Shown: positions 7,308-15,831 of the stretch, piece after piece
Numbering within the stretch: the stretch's first letter is position 1
How the letters are laid out: each line of letters begins with the position of its first letter
From: DASQWP01 sp050697555
GTDB lineage: Bacteria; Actinomycetota; Thermoleophilia; Gaiellales; Gaiellaceae
Assembly (NCBI GenBank): GCA_050697555.1
Contig: JBOHAD010000007.1
Location: 1 to 62,670 of the forward strand
Direction: 5' to 3'
Length of the DNA: 62,670 bases
Position numbers and translations under genes: made by a program
Notes under the pieces: model-generated
What the model was told of the DNA's origin: nothing
The model's database searches: none
What the model saw: only the letters and a program-made list of their open reading frames with translations

Positions 7308-10300
7308 ATGAGACGTTTCATGGTGCTCGGGCTTGCGCTGCTCGCTTTGCTCGTGCTGAGCGGGCCCGCCGCGGCCGCGCAGGGCAAGCGCGGCGTTTCA
7401 CTCGACCAGTACACCGCGACCGTCAGCCAGCAGGTTTATCGCGACCTCCTGGAGCGCTACGACGTCGTCTCGGCGCAGAACCTCCTGCAGGGCGGAGTCC
7501 AGGTCGATCTCGTCCTGACGCCGGCGCAGGCGAAGACCTTGCGCGCGGAGAAGGTGAAGGTCAAGCCGCGCAAGAACGAGTTCGGCCTGTCCGCCCGGCA
7601 GTTCGCCGCCCAGCAAGCCGAGAACGGGTTCACCGTCTGGCGCGACTACGACGGCGCGGACGGCATTCGCGCGCAGCTTTACCAGATCGCGCGCCGAAAC
7701 CCGCAGCTGGCGAAGCTCGTCGTCCTCGGCCACTCGGTCCAGGGGCGCGAGATCATCGGGCTCAAGCTGACCCAGGGCGCGCGCGGCCAGGCGGACGGCA
7801 GCCGGCCGGCAGTGCTCTACAGCTCGACGCAGCATGCACGCGAATGGATTTCCCCGGAGGTGAACCGCCGCCTCCTGAACTGGTTCATCGAGCGGTGGCG
7901 CTCGAACGACAAGGCGATCAGGGACCTGCTCAGGCAGAACGAGCTCTGGTTCGTCCTCGTCGCCAACCCGGACGGCTACCAGTACACGTTCCAGAGCGAG
8001 GACACCCGCCTCTGGCGGAAGACGCTCCGGGACAACAACGGCAACGGAACCACCGAGGTCGGCGACGGCGTCGACCCGAACCGAAACTACCCCGAGCACT
8101 GGAACTACGACGAGGAGGGCTCCTCGAGCATCCCGTCGAGCGAGACCTATCGCGGGCCGGCGGCCGGTTCCGAGCCTGAGACGCAGGCGATCATAGGTCT
8201 CTACGACCGCGTCGACTTCGTCTTCCACGTCAACTGGCACTCGGCCGGCCAGTGGCTCCTCTATCCGGAGGGGTGGCAGATCGGGACGCCGACCGCCGAC
8301 GACCCGATCTACTTCGCCCTCTCGGGCAACCTGGACAACCCGGCCATCGAGGACTTCCATCCCGGTCTCTCGTCCGACGTCCTCTACGTCACGAACGGCG
8401 AGACGACCGACTACGCGCACGTACAGAGAGGCGCGCTCGCCTGGACGCCCGAGCTCTCCGAGGGTTGCCCGGATTGCGGCTTCGTCTTCCCGGACGACGA
8501 GGCGCTCGTCCAGGAAGAGTTCGAGCGTAATCTCCCGTTCGCGCTCGACGTCGCCAAGTCGGCGCAGGACCCCGACGACCCGGTCTCGCACCTCGGCATC
8601 GAGACGAAGCCCTTCTACCTGAAGAGCGACGACACGTACAAGACCGGGCTGCCCGGGGCCAACTTCACGTTCGACGTCTCCTACGGCGACCCGCAAGAGG
8701 TGCGCGTGCTCGCGAAGCGGGCGCTCGGAGCCGTGACGCTCAGGTACAGCATCAACGGCGGGCCCGCCCAGAGCGCGCCGACCGAGGAGTGGGACGGCGG
8801 TGAGCGCTACGGCGGCCAGACGGACGTCTACTACCACGTCATGAGCGGCTCGGTGACCGGCACGAGCCCGGGCGACACCGTGCAGGTGTGGTTCGAGGGC
8901 GGCGGCGAGACGAGCGACTCGTTCACGTACACGGCCGCCGTCGAGTCGGGCAACGACGTGCTGATCATGTCCGCCGAGGACTACACGGGTGCCTCTCCGG
9001 ATCAGACCCCGGGGCCGCACTACCTCTCGTTCTACGAGGCGGCGCTCACGGCCAACGGCATCGGCTACGACGTCTACGACGTCGATGCCAGGGGCCGCAC
9101 GGCGGCGACGGCGCTCGGCGTCCTCAGCCACTACGACGCGGTCGTCTGGTACACGGGCGACGACGTCGTCACCCGCGAGCTCGGCTGGGCTCCGGGCAAC
9201 GCTTCCCGGCTCGCCATGGACGAGCTGCTGCACGTTCGTGAATACATGAACGAAGGCGGAAACGTCCTCTACACGGGCAAGAACGCGGGGGCGCAGTACA
9301 CGCCGAACGTCGGGACGCAGCTCTACGACCCGACGGCCGCGAACGCGCAATGCCGCGCGCTTCCGCCCACCACCGATCCGAGGCGGTGTCTCGCCCTCTT
9401 CGGCTCGGGCGACGTCATGAACGACGTCCTCGAGTACTGGCTCGGCGCCTACCTGCTCAACTTCGGCGCCGGGCTCAGCGACGACGGCATCTTCGACGTT
9501 CTCGGGACCGACATCCCGCTCGACTCCGTCGACCTCGTCTTCAACGGCGAGGACAGCGCCCAGAACGGCGACAACGCGAACTCGTTCATCGCCACGAGCG
9601 GCATCCTGCCTCCGGAGACCTACCCGCAGTTCAATAGCTGGGCGTCGGCGAGGTACGACCGGCCGGGCGGGCCCTTCGACCCGCACACCGGCGAGAGCTA
9701 CGTCTACTCGCAGATCGCCGACGTCTCCTACAAGCAGCTGGCGCAGACGTTCGACGTCCCGGGCGGAGGAGGCACGCTGTCCTTCTGGACCTCGTACAAC
9801 ACCGAGGTGGACTGGGACTTCCTGTTCGTCGAAGCCCGGCACGCTGGCCAGGACGACTGGACGACGCTGCCCGACCTGAACGGCCACACCGGCACGAGCA
9901 CGGGCCTGAGCTGCCCGTCCGGCTGGTTCGAGCTGCACCCGTGGCTCGAGCGTTACCAGGGCGCCGACTGCTCCGGGGCCAACCCGTCGACCGGGGGCGA
10001 GTGGCATGCCGCCTCGGGCGACTCTCACGGCTGGCAGGAGTGGGAGGTCGACCTCGCCGACTACGCCGGCGGGCAGGTGGAGATCCGGATCTCCTACGCC
10101 AGCGACTGGGCGACCCAGGGGCTGGGCGTGTTCCTCGACGACGTCACGCTTCCGGACGGCTCGTCGACCTCGTTCGAGGACGGCGAGACCGGCGGCTGGG
10201 CCGTTGCCGGACCTCCGCCCGGCAGCGCACCGAACGTGAACAACTTCGTGTTCACGACGGCCGCGGGCTTCCCGGAGGGTGCCGCGATCACGACCGAGGG

Positions 10301-10397
10301 CTCGCTCCTCCTCGGCTTCGGGTTCGAGGCGATCACCGGGGCGGACGAGCGGGCGGATGTCATGGGTCGCGCCATGGACTACCTGCTCGACGACTGA
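7308..10397 (+). CDS. Secreted M14 zinc carboxypeptidase with C-terminal accessory domains
   Basis: 1029 aa. An N-terminal signal peptide (residues 1–24, ending AAAAQ) is followed by a short propeptide-like stretch and an M14 carboxypeptidase domain (about 105–420). H176 and E179 (HAREW) and H311 (NWHSAGQ) are the zinc ligands, N258-R259 binds the substrate carboxylate and E382 is the catalytic glutamate. About 600 further residues hold a ThuA-like/glutamine-amidotransferase-like stretch (about 545–740) and a bacterial immune-inhibitor-like beta domain (about 800–980) with Asp/Gly-rich turns. It should act outside the cell on peptides. Translation starts from a true Shine-Dalgarno (GAGGGGAG), unlike the leaderless neighbours. 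Confidence 0.88.
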   Translation: MRRFMVLGLALLALLVLSGPAAAAQGKRGVSLDQYTATVSQQVYRDLLERYDVVSAQNLLQGGVQVDLVLTPAQAKTLRAEKVKVKPRKNEFGLSARQFAAQQAENGFTVWRDYDGADGIRAQLYQIARRNPQLAKLVVLGHSVQGREIIGLKLTQGARGQADGSRPAVLYSSTQHAREWISPEVNRRLLNWFIERWRSNDKAIRDLLRQNELWFVLVANPDGYQYTFQSEDTRLWRKTLRDNNGNGTTEVGDGVDPNRNYPEHWNYDEEGSSSIPSSETYRGPAAGSEPETQAIIGLYDRVDFVFHVNWHSAGQWLLYPEGWQIGTPTADDPIYFALSGNLDNPAIEDFHPGLSSDVLYVTNGETTDYAHVQRGALAWTPELSEGCPDCGFVFPDDEALVQEEFERNLPFALDVAKSAQDPDDPVSHLGIETKPFYLKSDDTYKTGLPGANFTFDVSYGDPQEVRVLAKRALGAVTLRYSINGGPAQSAPTEEWDGGERYGGQTDVYYHVMSGSVTGTSPGDTVQVWFEGGGETSDSFTYTAAVESGNDVLIMSAEDYTGASPDQTPGPHYLSFYEAALTANGIGYDVYDVDARGRTAATALGVLSHYDAVVWYTGDDVVTRELGWAPGNASRLAMDELLHVREYMNEGGNVLYTGKNAGAQYTPNVGTQLYDPTAANAQCRALPPTTDPRRCLALFGSGDVMNDVLEYWLGAYLLNFGAGLSDDGIFDVLGTDIPLDSVDLVFNGEDSAQNGDNANSFIATSGILPPETYPQFNSWASARYDRPGGPFDPHTGESYVYSQIADVSYKQLAQTFDVPGGGGTLSFWTSYNTEVDWDFLFVEARHAGQDDWTTLPDLNGHTGTSTGLSCPSGWFELHPWLERYQGADCSGANPSTGGEWHAASGDSHGWQEWEVDLADYAGGQVEIRISYASDWATQGLGVFLDDVTLPDGSSTSFEDGETGGWAVAGPPPGSAPNVNNFVFTTAAGFPEGAAITTEGSLLLGFGFEAITGADERADVMGRAMDYLLDD

Positions 10398-10421
10398 GCC
10401 GGCGGGCAAGAGCGCAAGTCG

Positions 10422-10449
10422 CGAGGGCGGGGCTTCGGCCCCGCCCTCG
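10422..10449. terminator. Strong hairpin between convergent genes
   Basis: A perfect 12-bp GC-rich stem closed by a TTCG tetraloop (arms 10422–10433 and 10438–10449) lies between the convergent stops of the M14 peptidase and phosphohexomutase genes. It has no downstream T run on either strand, so it may act as a bidirectional or Rho-assisted terminator or as an mRNA 3'-end stabiliser. Confidence 0.7.
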
Positions 10450-10457
10450 TCGTCTGA

Positions 10458-11807
10458 TTAGCCGTTGATGACGGCGAGGGCCTCGTCCCGCTTGCGCTCC
10501 ATGAGCCCGCGGTCGAGCGCCTCGAGATTGAGGCGCAGGAGCGGCTCCGTGTTCGAGGGGCGCACGTTCAGGTGCCAGTCCTCGGCGGTGATGGAGATTC
10601 CGTCGAGATGGGAGACCTCGCCCTGCGCGGAGAAGTGCTCCTTGAGCTCCTGGAGCTTGAGCGGGACGTCGTCGACGCGTGTATTGATCTCGCCGGTGAT
10701 GAAGTAGCGGTCGCGGTAAGGGCGCAGGATCTCCGACAGCGGCCTGCCCTTCTTGGAGACGAGCTCGAGCATGAGCAGGGCGGGCACCATGCCGGAGTCG
10801 GCCTGACTGAAGTCGCGGAAGTAGTAGTGGCCCGAGACCTCGCCGGCAAAGGCGGCGTCCACCTCGCGCATGCGGTGCTTGATGAACGCGTGGCCGACCC
10901 GGTTGGGAAGGGCGGTACCGTCGGCGCGCTCGACGACGTCGCGCACGGCCCAGCTCGCCCGCACGTCGTAGATGATCGTTGCGCCCGGCTCCTTCTCGAG
11001 CATCGACTCGGCGAGGAGCGCGGTGACGAAGTCCCCCGCGACGAACTCGCCCGAGTCGTCGACGAAGAAGCAGCGGTCGGCGTCCCCGTCGAAGGCAATC
11101 CCGAGGTCGGCGCCTTCCTCGCGCACCTTGCCGACGATGAACCTGCGATTCTCCTCGAGAAGCGGGTTCGGCTCGTGGTCGGGAAAGGTCCCGTCCGGCT
11201 CGAAGAAGCAGCGAACCGCCTCGACCGGCAAGCGCTCGAGGAGCGGGGGCAGCATCGCGCCTGCCATGCCGTTGGCGGCGTCGAAGACGACCCAGAGCGG
11301 CTCGACCGCGTCCACGTCGATGAAGGACAGGACCTTGTCGACGAAGGCCGGATAGACATCGTGCTTCCGGACCTGTCCGGGGGTCTGACCCCCTGACACG
11401 TCCGCGAGCGACATGGCGCGGTCGCGAATGTCGAGCAGCCCCGACTCGCCGCCGACGGGAAGCGCCCCGCGGCGGACGATCTTCATGCCTGTGTACTCCT
11501 TCGGGTTGTGCGAGGCGGTGACGGCGATGCCGCCGTCGAGCCCGAGCTCCCCGACCGCGAAGTAGACCATCTCCGTGCCGACGAGACCGATGTCGACGAC
11601 CTCGACGCCGGCCTCGGCCGCTCCGCGCATGACCGCGCGGGCCATGGAGGGGGACGAGAGCCGCATGTCCCGGCCCACCGCGATCGTCGTCGGCTCGAAA
11701 TGCTCGGCGTAGGCGCGCCCGATCGCGTAGGCGCCGTCCTCGTCCAGCTCGGACGGATGGATCCCGCGCACGTCGTACGCCTTGAAGACCTTCGGGTCTA
11801 AGGCCAT
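10458..11807 (-). CDS. manB: Phosphomannomutase/phosphoglucomutase
   Basis: 449 aa, normal for the alpha-D-phosphohexomutase family. The phosphoserine loop TASHNP (S99) and the magnesium loop DGDADR (240–245) are intact; the sugar-specificity loop GEVSGHYYF lies near residue 320, and the phosphate-binding RPSNTEP near the C-terminus. It interconverts hexose-6-phosphate and hexose-1-phosphate for cell-wall and polysaccharide precursors. A palindromic repeat (11374–11398) lies inside the gene and encodes about eight residues (SGGQTPGQ) in a surface region. The start overlaps the upstream HIT gene by 10 bp. Confidence 0.92.
   Translation of the reverse strand: MALDPKVFKAYDVRGIHPSELDEDGAYAIGRAYAEHFEPTTIAVGRDMRLSSPSMARAVMRGAAEAGVEVVDIGLVGTEMVYFAVGELGLDGGIAVTASHNPKEYTGMKIVRRGALPVGGESGLLDIRDRAMSLADVSGGQTPGQVRKHDVYPAFVDKVLSFIDVDAVEPLWVVFDAANGMAGAMLPPLLERLPVEAVRCFFEPDGTFPDHEPNPLLEENRRFIVGKVREEGADLGIAFDGDADRCFFVDDSGEFVAGDFVTALLAESMLEKEPGATIIYDVRASWAVRDVVERADGTALPNRVGHAFIKHRMREVDAAFAGEVSGHYYFRDFSQADSGMVPALLMLELVSKKGRPLSEILRPYRDRYFITGEINTRVDDVPLKLQELKEHFSAQGEVSHLDGISITAEDWHLNVRPSNTEPLLRLNLEALDRGLMERKRDEALAVING
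11374..11398. repeat. REP-like palindrome inside the phosphohexomutase gene
   Basis: TGTC-C-GGGGGTC-T-GACCCCC-T-GACA: seven-base inner arms and four-base outer arms around a 1-nt centre. It resembles palindromes at 30939, 44800 and 57806 (core GGGGTC-W-GACCCC beside GGACAC/TGACAC). Confidence 0.5.
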
Positions 11808-12277
11808 ACGTCGGCGAGTTTACGGCGCGTGTCCTCGAGCGCCTCCGGCATCACCTTGACGTCGGCGAGCACGGGCATGAAGTTCGTGTCGCCCGCCCAG
11901 CGCGGGACGACGTGCAGGTGCACGTGGTCGACGACGCCCGCGCCCGCGATGCGGCCCAGGTTCCAGCCGATGTTGAAACCCTGCGGACGCATCGACTGGG
12001 CGAGGGCGCCGAGCCCGGCGGACGCGAGCCTGTGGATCTCGACCGCCTCCTCGGCCGACAGCTCGCCGAACTCGCCCTCGTGCCGGTAGGGCGCGACCAT
12101 CAGGTGCCCGGAGGCGTATGGGTACCTGTTCAGGATGACGAAGGCGGTCTCGCCGCGGTGGACGACAAGGGCGGCATCGTCGGCGCCCGCCGTAGCCGCG
12201 CGGCAGAAGACGCAGCCGTCCTGCTCGTCGGCGCTCTGGATGTACTCGAGCCGCCAGGGCGCCCAGAGCCGCTTCAC
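11798..12277 (-). CDS. HIT-family hydrolase, Ap4A phosphorylase-like
   Basis: 159 aa. The histidine triad H118-V-H120-L-H122 (VDHVHLHVVPRW) and an N-terminal C22-x2-C25 are visible. LWAPWR near the start, ILNRYPYASGHLM at 48–60 and the C-terminal DTRRKLAD match the mycobacterial Ap4A phosphorylase type of HIT protein. Members split dinucleoside polyphosphates. The start is GTG at 12277, overlapping the corA TGA (GTGA), and the end overlaps the phosphohexomutase start, so corA–HIT–manB look like one minus-strand operon. Confidence 0.88.
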   Translation of the reverse strand: MKRLWAPWRLEYIQSADEQDGCVFCRAATAGADDAALVVHRGETAFVILNRYPYASGHLMVAPYRHEGEFGELSAEEAVEIHRLASAGLGALAQSMRPQGFNIGWNLGRIAGAGVVDHVHLHVVPRWAGDTNFMPVLADVKVMPEALEDTRRKLADVWP

Positions 12278-13266
12278 AGCCAGCGCTTCCAGCGGAAGAC
12301 GCCGAGCAGGCCGGTTCCGAGGGCGATCATGACCGCGACCAGCACCCAGAACGGCGCGGTGTCACCCTCGCCCGGAACGGCGACGTTCATCCCGAAGATG
12401 CTCGCCAGCAGCGTCAGCGGCAAAAGAACGACGCTGACGACGGTGAGGATCTGGAGGCGATACTGCTGCTTGTGGGAGATGAACGCCTCGTTCGTGGACT
12501 CCAGGCCCTCGATGACCTCCTTGTAGTTGTCGAGCAGATCCCAGATCCGCTCCGACGCGTCGACGATGTCGTCGAAGTAGATCTCCAGGTCCTCCGGCAG
12601 GAAACGCTCGGTGTAGCGCTCGAGAACGCGCAGCGTGGCGCGCTCGGGCTTGATGATCTTGCGGTAGGAGATGATCTCCTGCTTCGCGTTCGAGATGTCG
12701 CGAACGATCTCGTCGCTCCGTCCTTCGAACATCTCGTCCTCGATCGAATCGAGCTTCGTCCCGATCTTGTCCAGGATCGGGAAGCAGTAGTCGAAGAGGT
12801 CGTCGAGGACGTGGTAGAGGAGGTAGCCGGAGCCCTTGGAGAAGAGGTCCGCCCGCAGGCGGGGGTCGCCCTCGCAGCGGCGGAACAGGTACGTGACCGG
12901 CAGCAGCTCGACGTTCGGCAGCGTGATGAGGAACTCCTGGCCGAGGAAGACGTCGAGCTCGGCCGCGTTCAGGCGCTGGACGCTCTTGTCGTAGAAGGGG
13001 AAGTGGAGGACGACGAAGAGGTAGTCCGGGTACTCGTCGATCTTCGGCCGCTGGCGCTTGGAGAGGACGTCCTCGATGTCGAGCTCGTGGAAGCCGAAAC
13101 GGGCCGCGAGGACCTCCGCCTCGACGACGCCGGGCCGGTCGACGTGAACCCAGGTGAGCCCGTTAGCGGAGAGCTCGGAGAAGCGCGGCTCGACGCGCTG
13201 GGCGACCTGTCCCGCCGAGCCGGGGGCTCGTCCGCGCCGAATGCGGGGCAGCGTGGGCCTGGCCAT
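12274..13266 (-). CDS. corA: CorA-type magnesium/divalent cation channel
   Basis: 330 aa. The large N-terminal cytoplasmic domain is followed by two C-terminal membrane helices with the defining GMN motif (ASIFGMNVAVPGEG) between them, and a basic tail. CorA forms a pentameric channel for Mg2+ (or Co2+/Ni2+) in the cytoplasmic membrane. The ATG at 13266 follows an in-frame TGA almost directly, so a longer N-terminus is not possible. It is the first gene of a three-gene minus-strand unit. Confidence 0.93.
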   Translation of the reverse strand: MARPTLPRIRRGRAPGSAGQVAQRVEPRFSELSANGLTWVHVDRPGVVEAEVLAARFGFHELDIEDVLSKRQRPKIDEYPDYLFVVLHFPFYDKSVQRLNAAELDVFLGQEFLITLPNVELLPVTYLFRRCEGDPRLRADLFSKGSGYLLYHVLDDLFDYCFPILDKIGTKLDSIEDEMFEGRSDEIVRDISNAKQEIISYRKIIKPERATLRVLERYTERFLPEDLEIYFDDIVDASERIWDLLDNYKEVIEGLESTNEAFISHKQQYRLQILTVVSVVLLPLTLLASIFGMNVAVPGEGDTAPFWVLVAVMIALGTGLLGVFRWKRWL

Positions 13267-13308
13267 AGGTACTCAGAGGGTCGTCGACCTGCATCTCCGG
13301 AGTACGTG

Positions 13309-13314
13309 ATTCTA
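13309..13314 (-). promoter_or_regulatory. -10 box upstream of corA
   Basis: On the minus strand TAGAAT lies 42 nt before the corA ATG, which predicts a leader of about 36 nt. This is one of the few heads of operons here that would not be leaderless; no clear Shine-Dalgarno precedes the ATG. Confidence 0.4.
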
Positions 13315-13434
13315 CCCCCAAACCCTCGCCCCAAGCCCTCGCGACGGCGGCGGCCGCGTGATCTCCTGGAGGCGCGGAGACTCGCGCACCGCCCAACCTA
13401 CAACCGGCGCGGCCGTACCCGAAGCCGGCCGACC

Positions 13435-14691
13435 TCACCGGCCGCGGAGCAGCTCCGCAACGTGTCCGTGCCCTCCGAACTCGGCCCAGCCCCAGGCGGG
13501 TCCCTCGTGGAGCGCGTCGCGGATCGCCGGGTCACCGCCACCGTCGAGCAGCGCCTGGGCGGCTTCGAGGTGCCCGCCCTCAGCGGCGAGGTGCAGCGCG
13601 GTCACCCCCTCGCCGTGCGTGGGCCCGCCAAACGTTCCTCTGGCGTTGGGATCGGCCCCGAGGTCGAGCAGCCGTCTGATCGCGGCGACGCGGCCGTTGG
13701 CGGCGGCCCAGGTGAGAGCCGTCCCGCGGTAGGGATCGGCGTCGAGCCGCGCGCCCAGCTCGACGAGGAGCGAAAGGGCTTCGACTCGATCGCTCTTCGC
13801 CGCCCAGACGAGCGCCTCGTCGAGCACCTCCTGCGGGTCGTCGGAGGCCGACCACGCCGGGAAGCCGCCGTGTGGGCGGTAGAAGCTGCGGTGGGCGGCG
13901 GCCTGCGAAGTGCCCACGAGCTCGCGGATCAGGTCGAGCAGGCCGAGGCCCGCGGCGACGCGCAAGTTGCGCGGCTCCAGACCGAGCACGTCGACGACCT
14001 CGCGGTGCCCCCAGAAGAGCGCCACTACGAGCGCCGTGCCACCGTCCCCGCGTGCCGAGAGATCGGTCCTCGCGCCGGCGTCGAGGAGCAGCTGTGCAAG
14101 CCGGCGCCGGTTGGAGTAGGCCGCCTGGTGGAGCTTCGTCCAGCCGTAGTCGTTGCCGCGGGTGGGATCCGCGCCGCGCTCGAGCAGTAGGCGCACGATC
14201 TCGAGATCGCCGGCCATGCCCAGGAGGTCGTTGCCGTTCGTGCCACGGACGTGGATCAGGCCGGGGTCGTGATCGAGCAGCTCGACGAGCCGCTCGCGGT
14301 CGTCGGCCTCGACCGCGCGGTAGGCGAGCATGAACGGCGTCGGCGGCTCGCTGCCCTCCCGAAGCGCCTGCACGTGCCGGCGCAGCCCGGCCCAGCTCGC
14401 GAAGCCGTGCCGCTGCGCTAGATCCCGCCGCGCTTCGGCGATGGTGACCCCGTTGACGGTTGCGATCCCGCCGGCGCGCTCCTCGTAGTAGGCGATGTCC
14501 GTGCGGAACGGCTGCTCGGCTCCCAGCCGGCCGACATGCTCCTTCAGCTTCGACCAGCTCGAGAAGCCGCGCGCGCGCGCGAGCTCGAGCTGGGCGTCGG
14601 CGAGCTGAATCGAGTCGCCGGCGGCGGCGCGGGCACGCACGAGCTCTTTCGCCTGCTTGCCCAGCTGCTCGAGATCGAGCGGGAGTTTCAC
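13435..14691 (-). CDS. Ankyrin-repeat protein
   Basis: 418 aa from GTG 14691. A longer frame runs back into the tRNA gene, so the start is placed at the GTG 20 nt after the tRNA 3' end. Two N-terminal copies of a short motif (…ARARGFSSWSKLKEHV and …AQRHGFASWAGLRRHV) precede at least five ankyrin repeats (for example LEIVRLLLERGADPTRGN and VAAIRRLLDLGADPNARG). Ankyrin repeats bind proteins; the partner is unknown. There is no signal peptide. It is probably read through from the tRNA-Arg promoter. Confidence 0.8.
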   Translation of the reverse strand: MKLPLDLEQLGKQAKELVRARAAAGDSIQLADAQLELARARGFSSWSKLKEHVGRLGAEQPFRTDIAYYEERAGGIATVNGVTIAEARRDLAQRHGFASWAGLRRHVQALREGSEPPTPFMLAYRAVEADDRERLVELLDHDPGLIHVRGTNGNDLLGMAGDLEIVRLLLERGADPTRGNDYGWTKLHQAAYSNRRRLAQLLLDAGARTDLSARGDGGTALVVALFWGHREVVDVLGLEPRNLRVAAGLGLLDLIRELVGTSQAAAHRSFYRPHGGFPAWSASDDPQEVLDEALVWAAKSDRVEALSLLVELGARLDADPYRGTALTWAAANGRVAAIRRLLDLGADPNARGTFGGPTHGEGVTALHLAAEGGHLEAAQALLDGGGDPAIRDALHEGPAWGWAEFGGHGHVAELLRGR

Positions 14692-14710
14692 GGCAGAGTT
14701 CCGTCGGGAG

Positions 14711-14783
14711 TGCGCCTGGCAGGATTCGAACCTGCGGCCTTGCGCTCCGGAGGCGCACGCTCTATCCCCTGAGCTACAGGCGC
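14711..14783 (-). tRNA. tRNA-Arg (anticodon CCG)
   Basis: A 73-nt cloverleaf on the minus strand. The acceptor arms GCGCCTG/CAGGCGC pair perfectly, followed by the D-arm, an anticodon stem TGCGC/GCGCA around the loop CTCCGGA (anticodon CCG, reading CGG) and a T-arm GCAGG-TTCGAAT-CCTGC. The discriminator base is A and CCA is not encoded. CGG is a common Arg codon in this GC-rich sequence. Confidence 0.97.
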
Positions 14784-14792
14784 GGAGAGCCA

Positions 14793-14800
14793 TAGTCTAT
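14793..14800. promoter_or_regulatory. Overlapping divergent -10 boxes (tRNA-Arg / dgcA)
   Basis: The sequence TAGTCTAT gives TAGTCT on the plus strand (14793–14798, 7 nt before the dgcA GTG) and TAGACT on the minus strand (14800–14795), whose predicted start is about 5 nt before the mature tRNA 5' end. One near-palindromic box can serve both directions. Confidence 0.6.
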
Positions 14801-14805
14801 CCGCC

Positions 14806-15831
14806 GTGGAGCTCGCCTATCGGACGGCCACGCTTCGGCTCGCCGAGCCGTTCACCATCTCGCGCTCGACGAGCGTCGAGGAGGAGGTGCTGTGGGTGGA
14901 GCTCGGCCACGACGGCGTCTCGGGCTTCGGCGAGGCCCAGCCGCAGGAGCACTACGGCGAAAGCGTCGAGAGCGCGACCGCGCTCCTGAAGGAGGCGAGC
15001 GGCCTCCTCGGAGACGACCCGTTCGCGCTCGAGGCGATCGGCACGCGGCTCGCCGAGCTCCCAGGGAACGCCGCGACGAAGGCGGCGCTCGACGGGGCGC
15101 TGCACGATCTCTGCGGCAAGCTCGTCGGGCAGCCGGTCTGGCGCCTGCTCGGCCTCGCCCCGGTGGGCCCGCCGACGTCGTGGACGATCTGGCTCGGCGA
15201 CCCCGACGATATGGCGCGCCGGGCCGAGCGAGTCGGCGACCGCTTCCGCCGACTCAAGCTCAAGCTCGGCGGCCGGGACGGACTCGACGTCGAGCGGGTC
15301 CGCGCCGTCCGGGGCGTCACGGCGCTCCCGCTCCAGGTGGACGTCAACGAGTACTGGGAGCTCGACGAGGCGCTTGGGAACGTCCACGAGCTCGCCGGCC
15401 TCGGCGTGGAGTACGTGGAGCAGCCATTGCCCGCCGGGGATCCAGGCGGCGCCGAGCTGAAGAGGCGCTCGACTCTTCCGATCTACGTGGACGAGGATTG
15501 CCACACGCTGAAGGACGTCGATGACTGCGCACAGCGGGCTCACGGAATCAACATCAAGCTGGCCAAGTCAGGTGGGATCCGCGAGGCAGTGCGCATGGCC
15601 CACGCGGCGCGGGCTCTGGGCCTGGGCGTCATGCTCGGCTGCATGATCGAGTCGGGCCTCGGCATCGCCGCCGGCTGCCAGGTGGCCAGCCTCTGCGACC
15701 ACGTCGACCTCGACGGCAATCTCCTCCTCGCCGAGGACCCCTGGCCGGGCGTGGAGCTCCGAGAAGGCGTGCAGGTGCCCTCCGACCGACCGGGGCTGGG
15801 AGTCGATGAAGCGTTACCTCGTCCTCGCTGA
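14806..15831 (+). CDS. dgcA: Enolase-superfamily racemase, DgcA type
   Basis: 341 aa, the dipeptide-epimerase/N-acetyl-D-Glu racemase branch of the enolase superfamily. The catalytic pair K151-x-K153, metal ligands D179, E205 and D229, and base K251 are all in place. The partner gene downstream encodes a DUF1611 protein. In the described DgcN–DgcA route, DgcN acetylates D-glutamate and DgcA racemises the N-acetyl product. L-Ala-D/L-Glu epimerase is the alternative reading. The start is GTG, 7 nt after a TAGTCT box (leaderless), and the end overlaps dgcN by 26 bp. Confidence 0.85.
   Translation: MELAYRTATLRLAEPFTISRSTSVEEEVLWVELGHDGVSGFGEAQPQEHYGESVESATALLKEASGLLGDDPFALEAIGTRLAELPGNAATKAALDGALHDLCGKLVGQPVWRLLGLAPVGPPTSWTIWLGDPDDMARRAERVGDRFRRLKLKLGGRDGLDVERVRAVRGVTALPLQVDVNEYWELDEALGNVHELAGLGVEYVEQPLPAGDPGGAELKRRSTLPIYVDEDCHTLKDVDDCAQRAHGINIKLAKSGGIREAVRMAHAARALGLGVMLGCMIESGLGIAAGCQVASLCDHVDLDGNLLLAEDPWPGVELREGVQVPSDRPGLGVDEALPRPR

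Noticed and set aside
13163..13294. 43-codon ORF (MQVDDPLSTYG…) beginning in the corA leader and overlapping corA, as a regulatory leader peptide
   Set aside because: Its GGAG abuts the ATG with no spacing, and its composition is that of the shifted corA frame; no support for translation.
14536..14772. Plus-strand ORF ending LAGFEPAALRSGG… near the tRNA
   Set aside because: This is the well-known false protein produced by translating the reverse strand of a tRNA gene.
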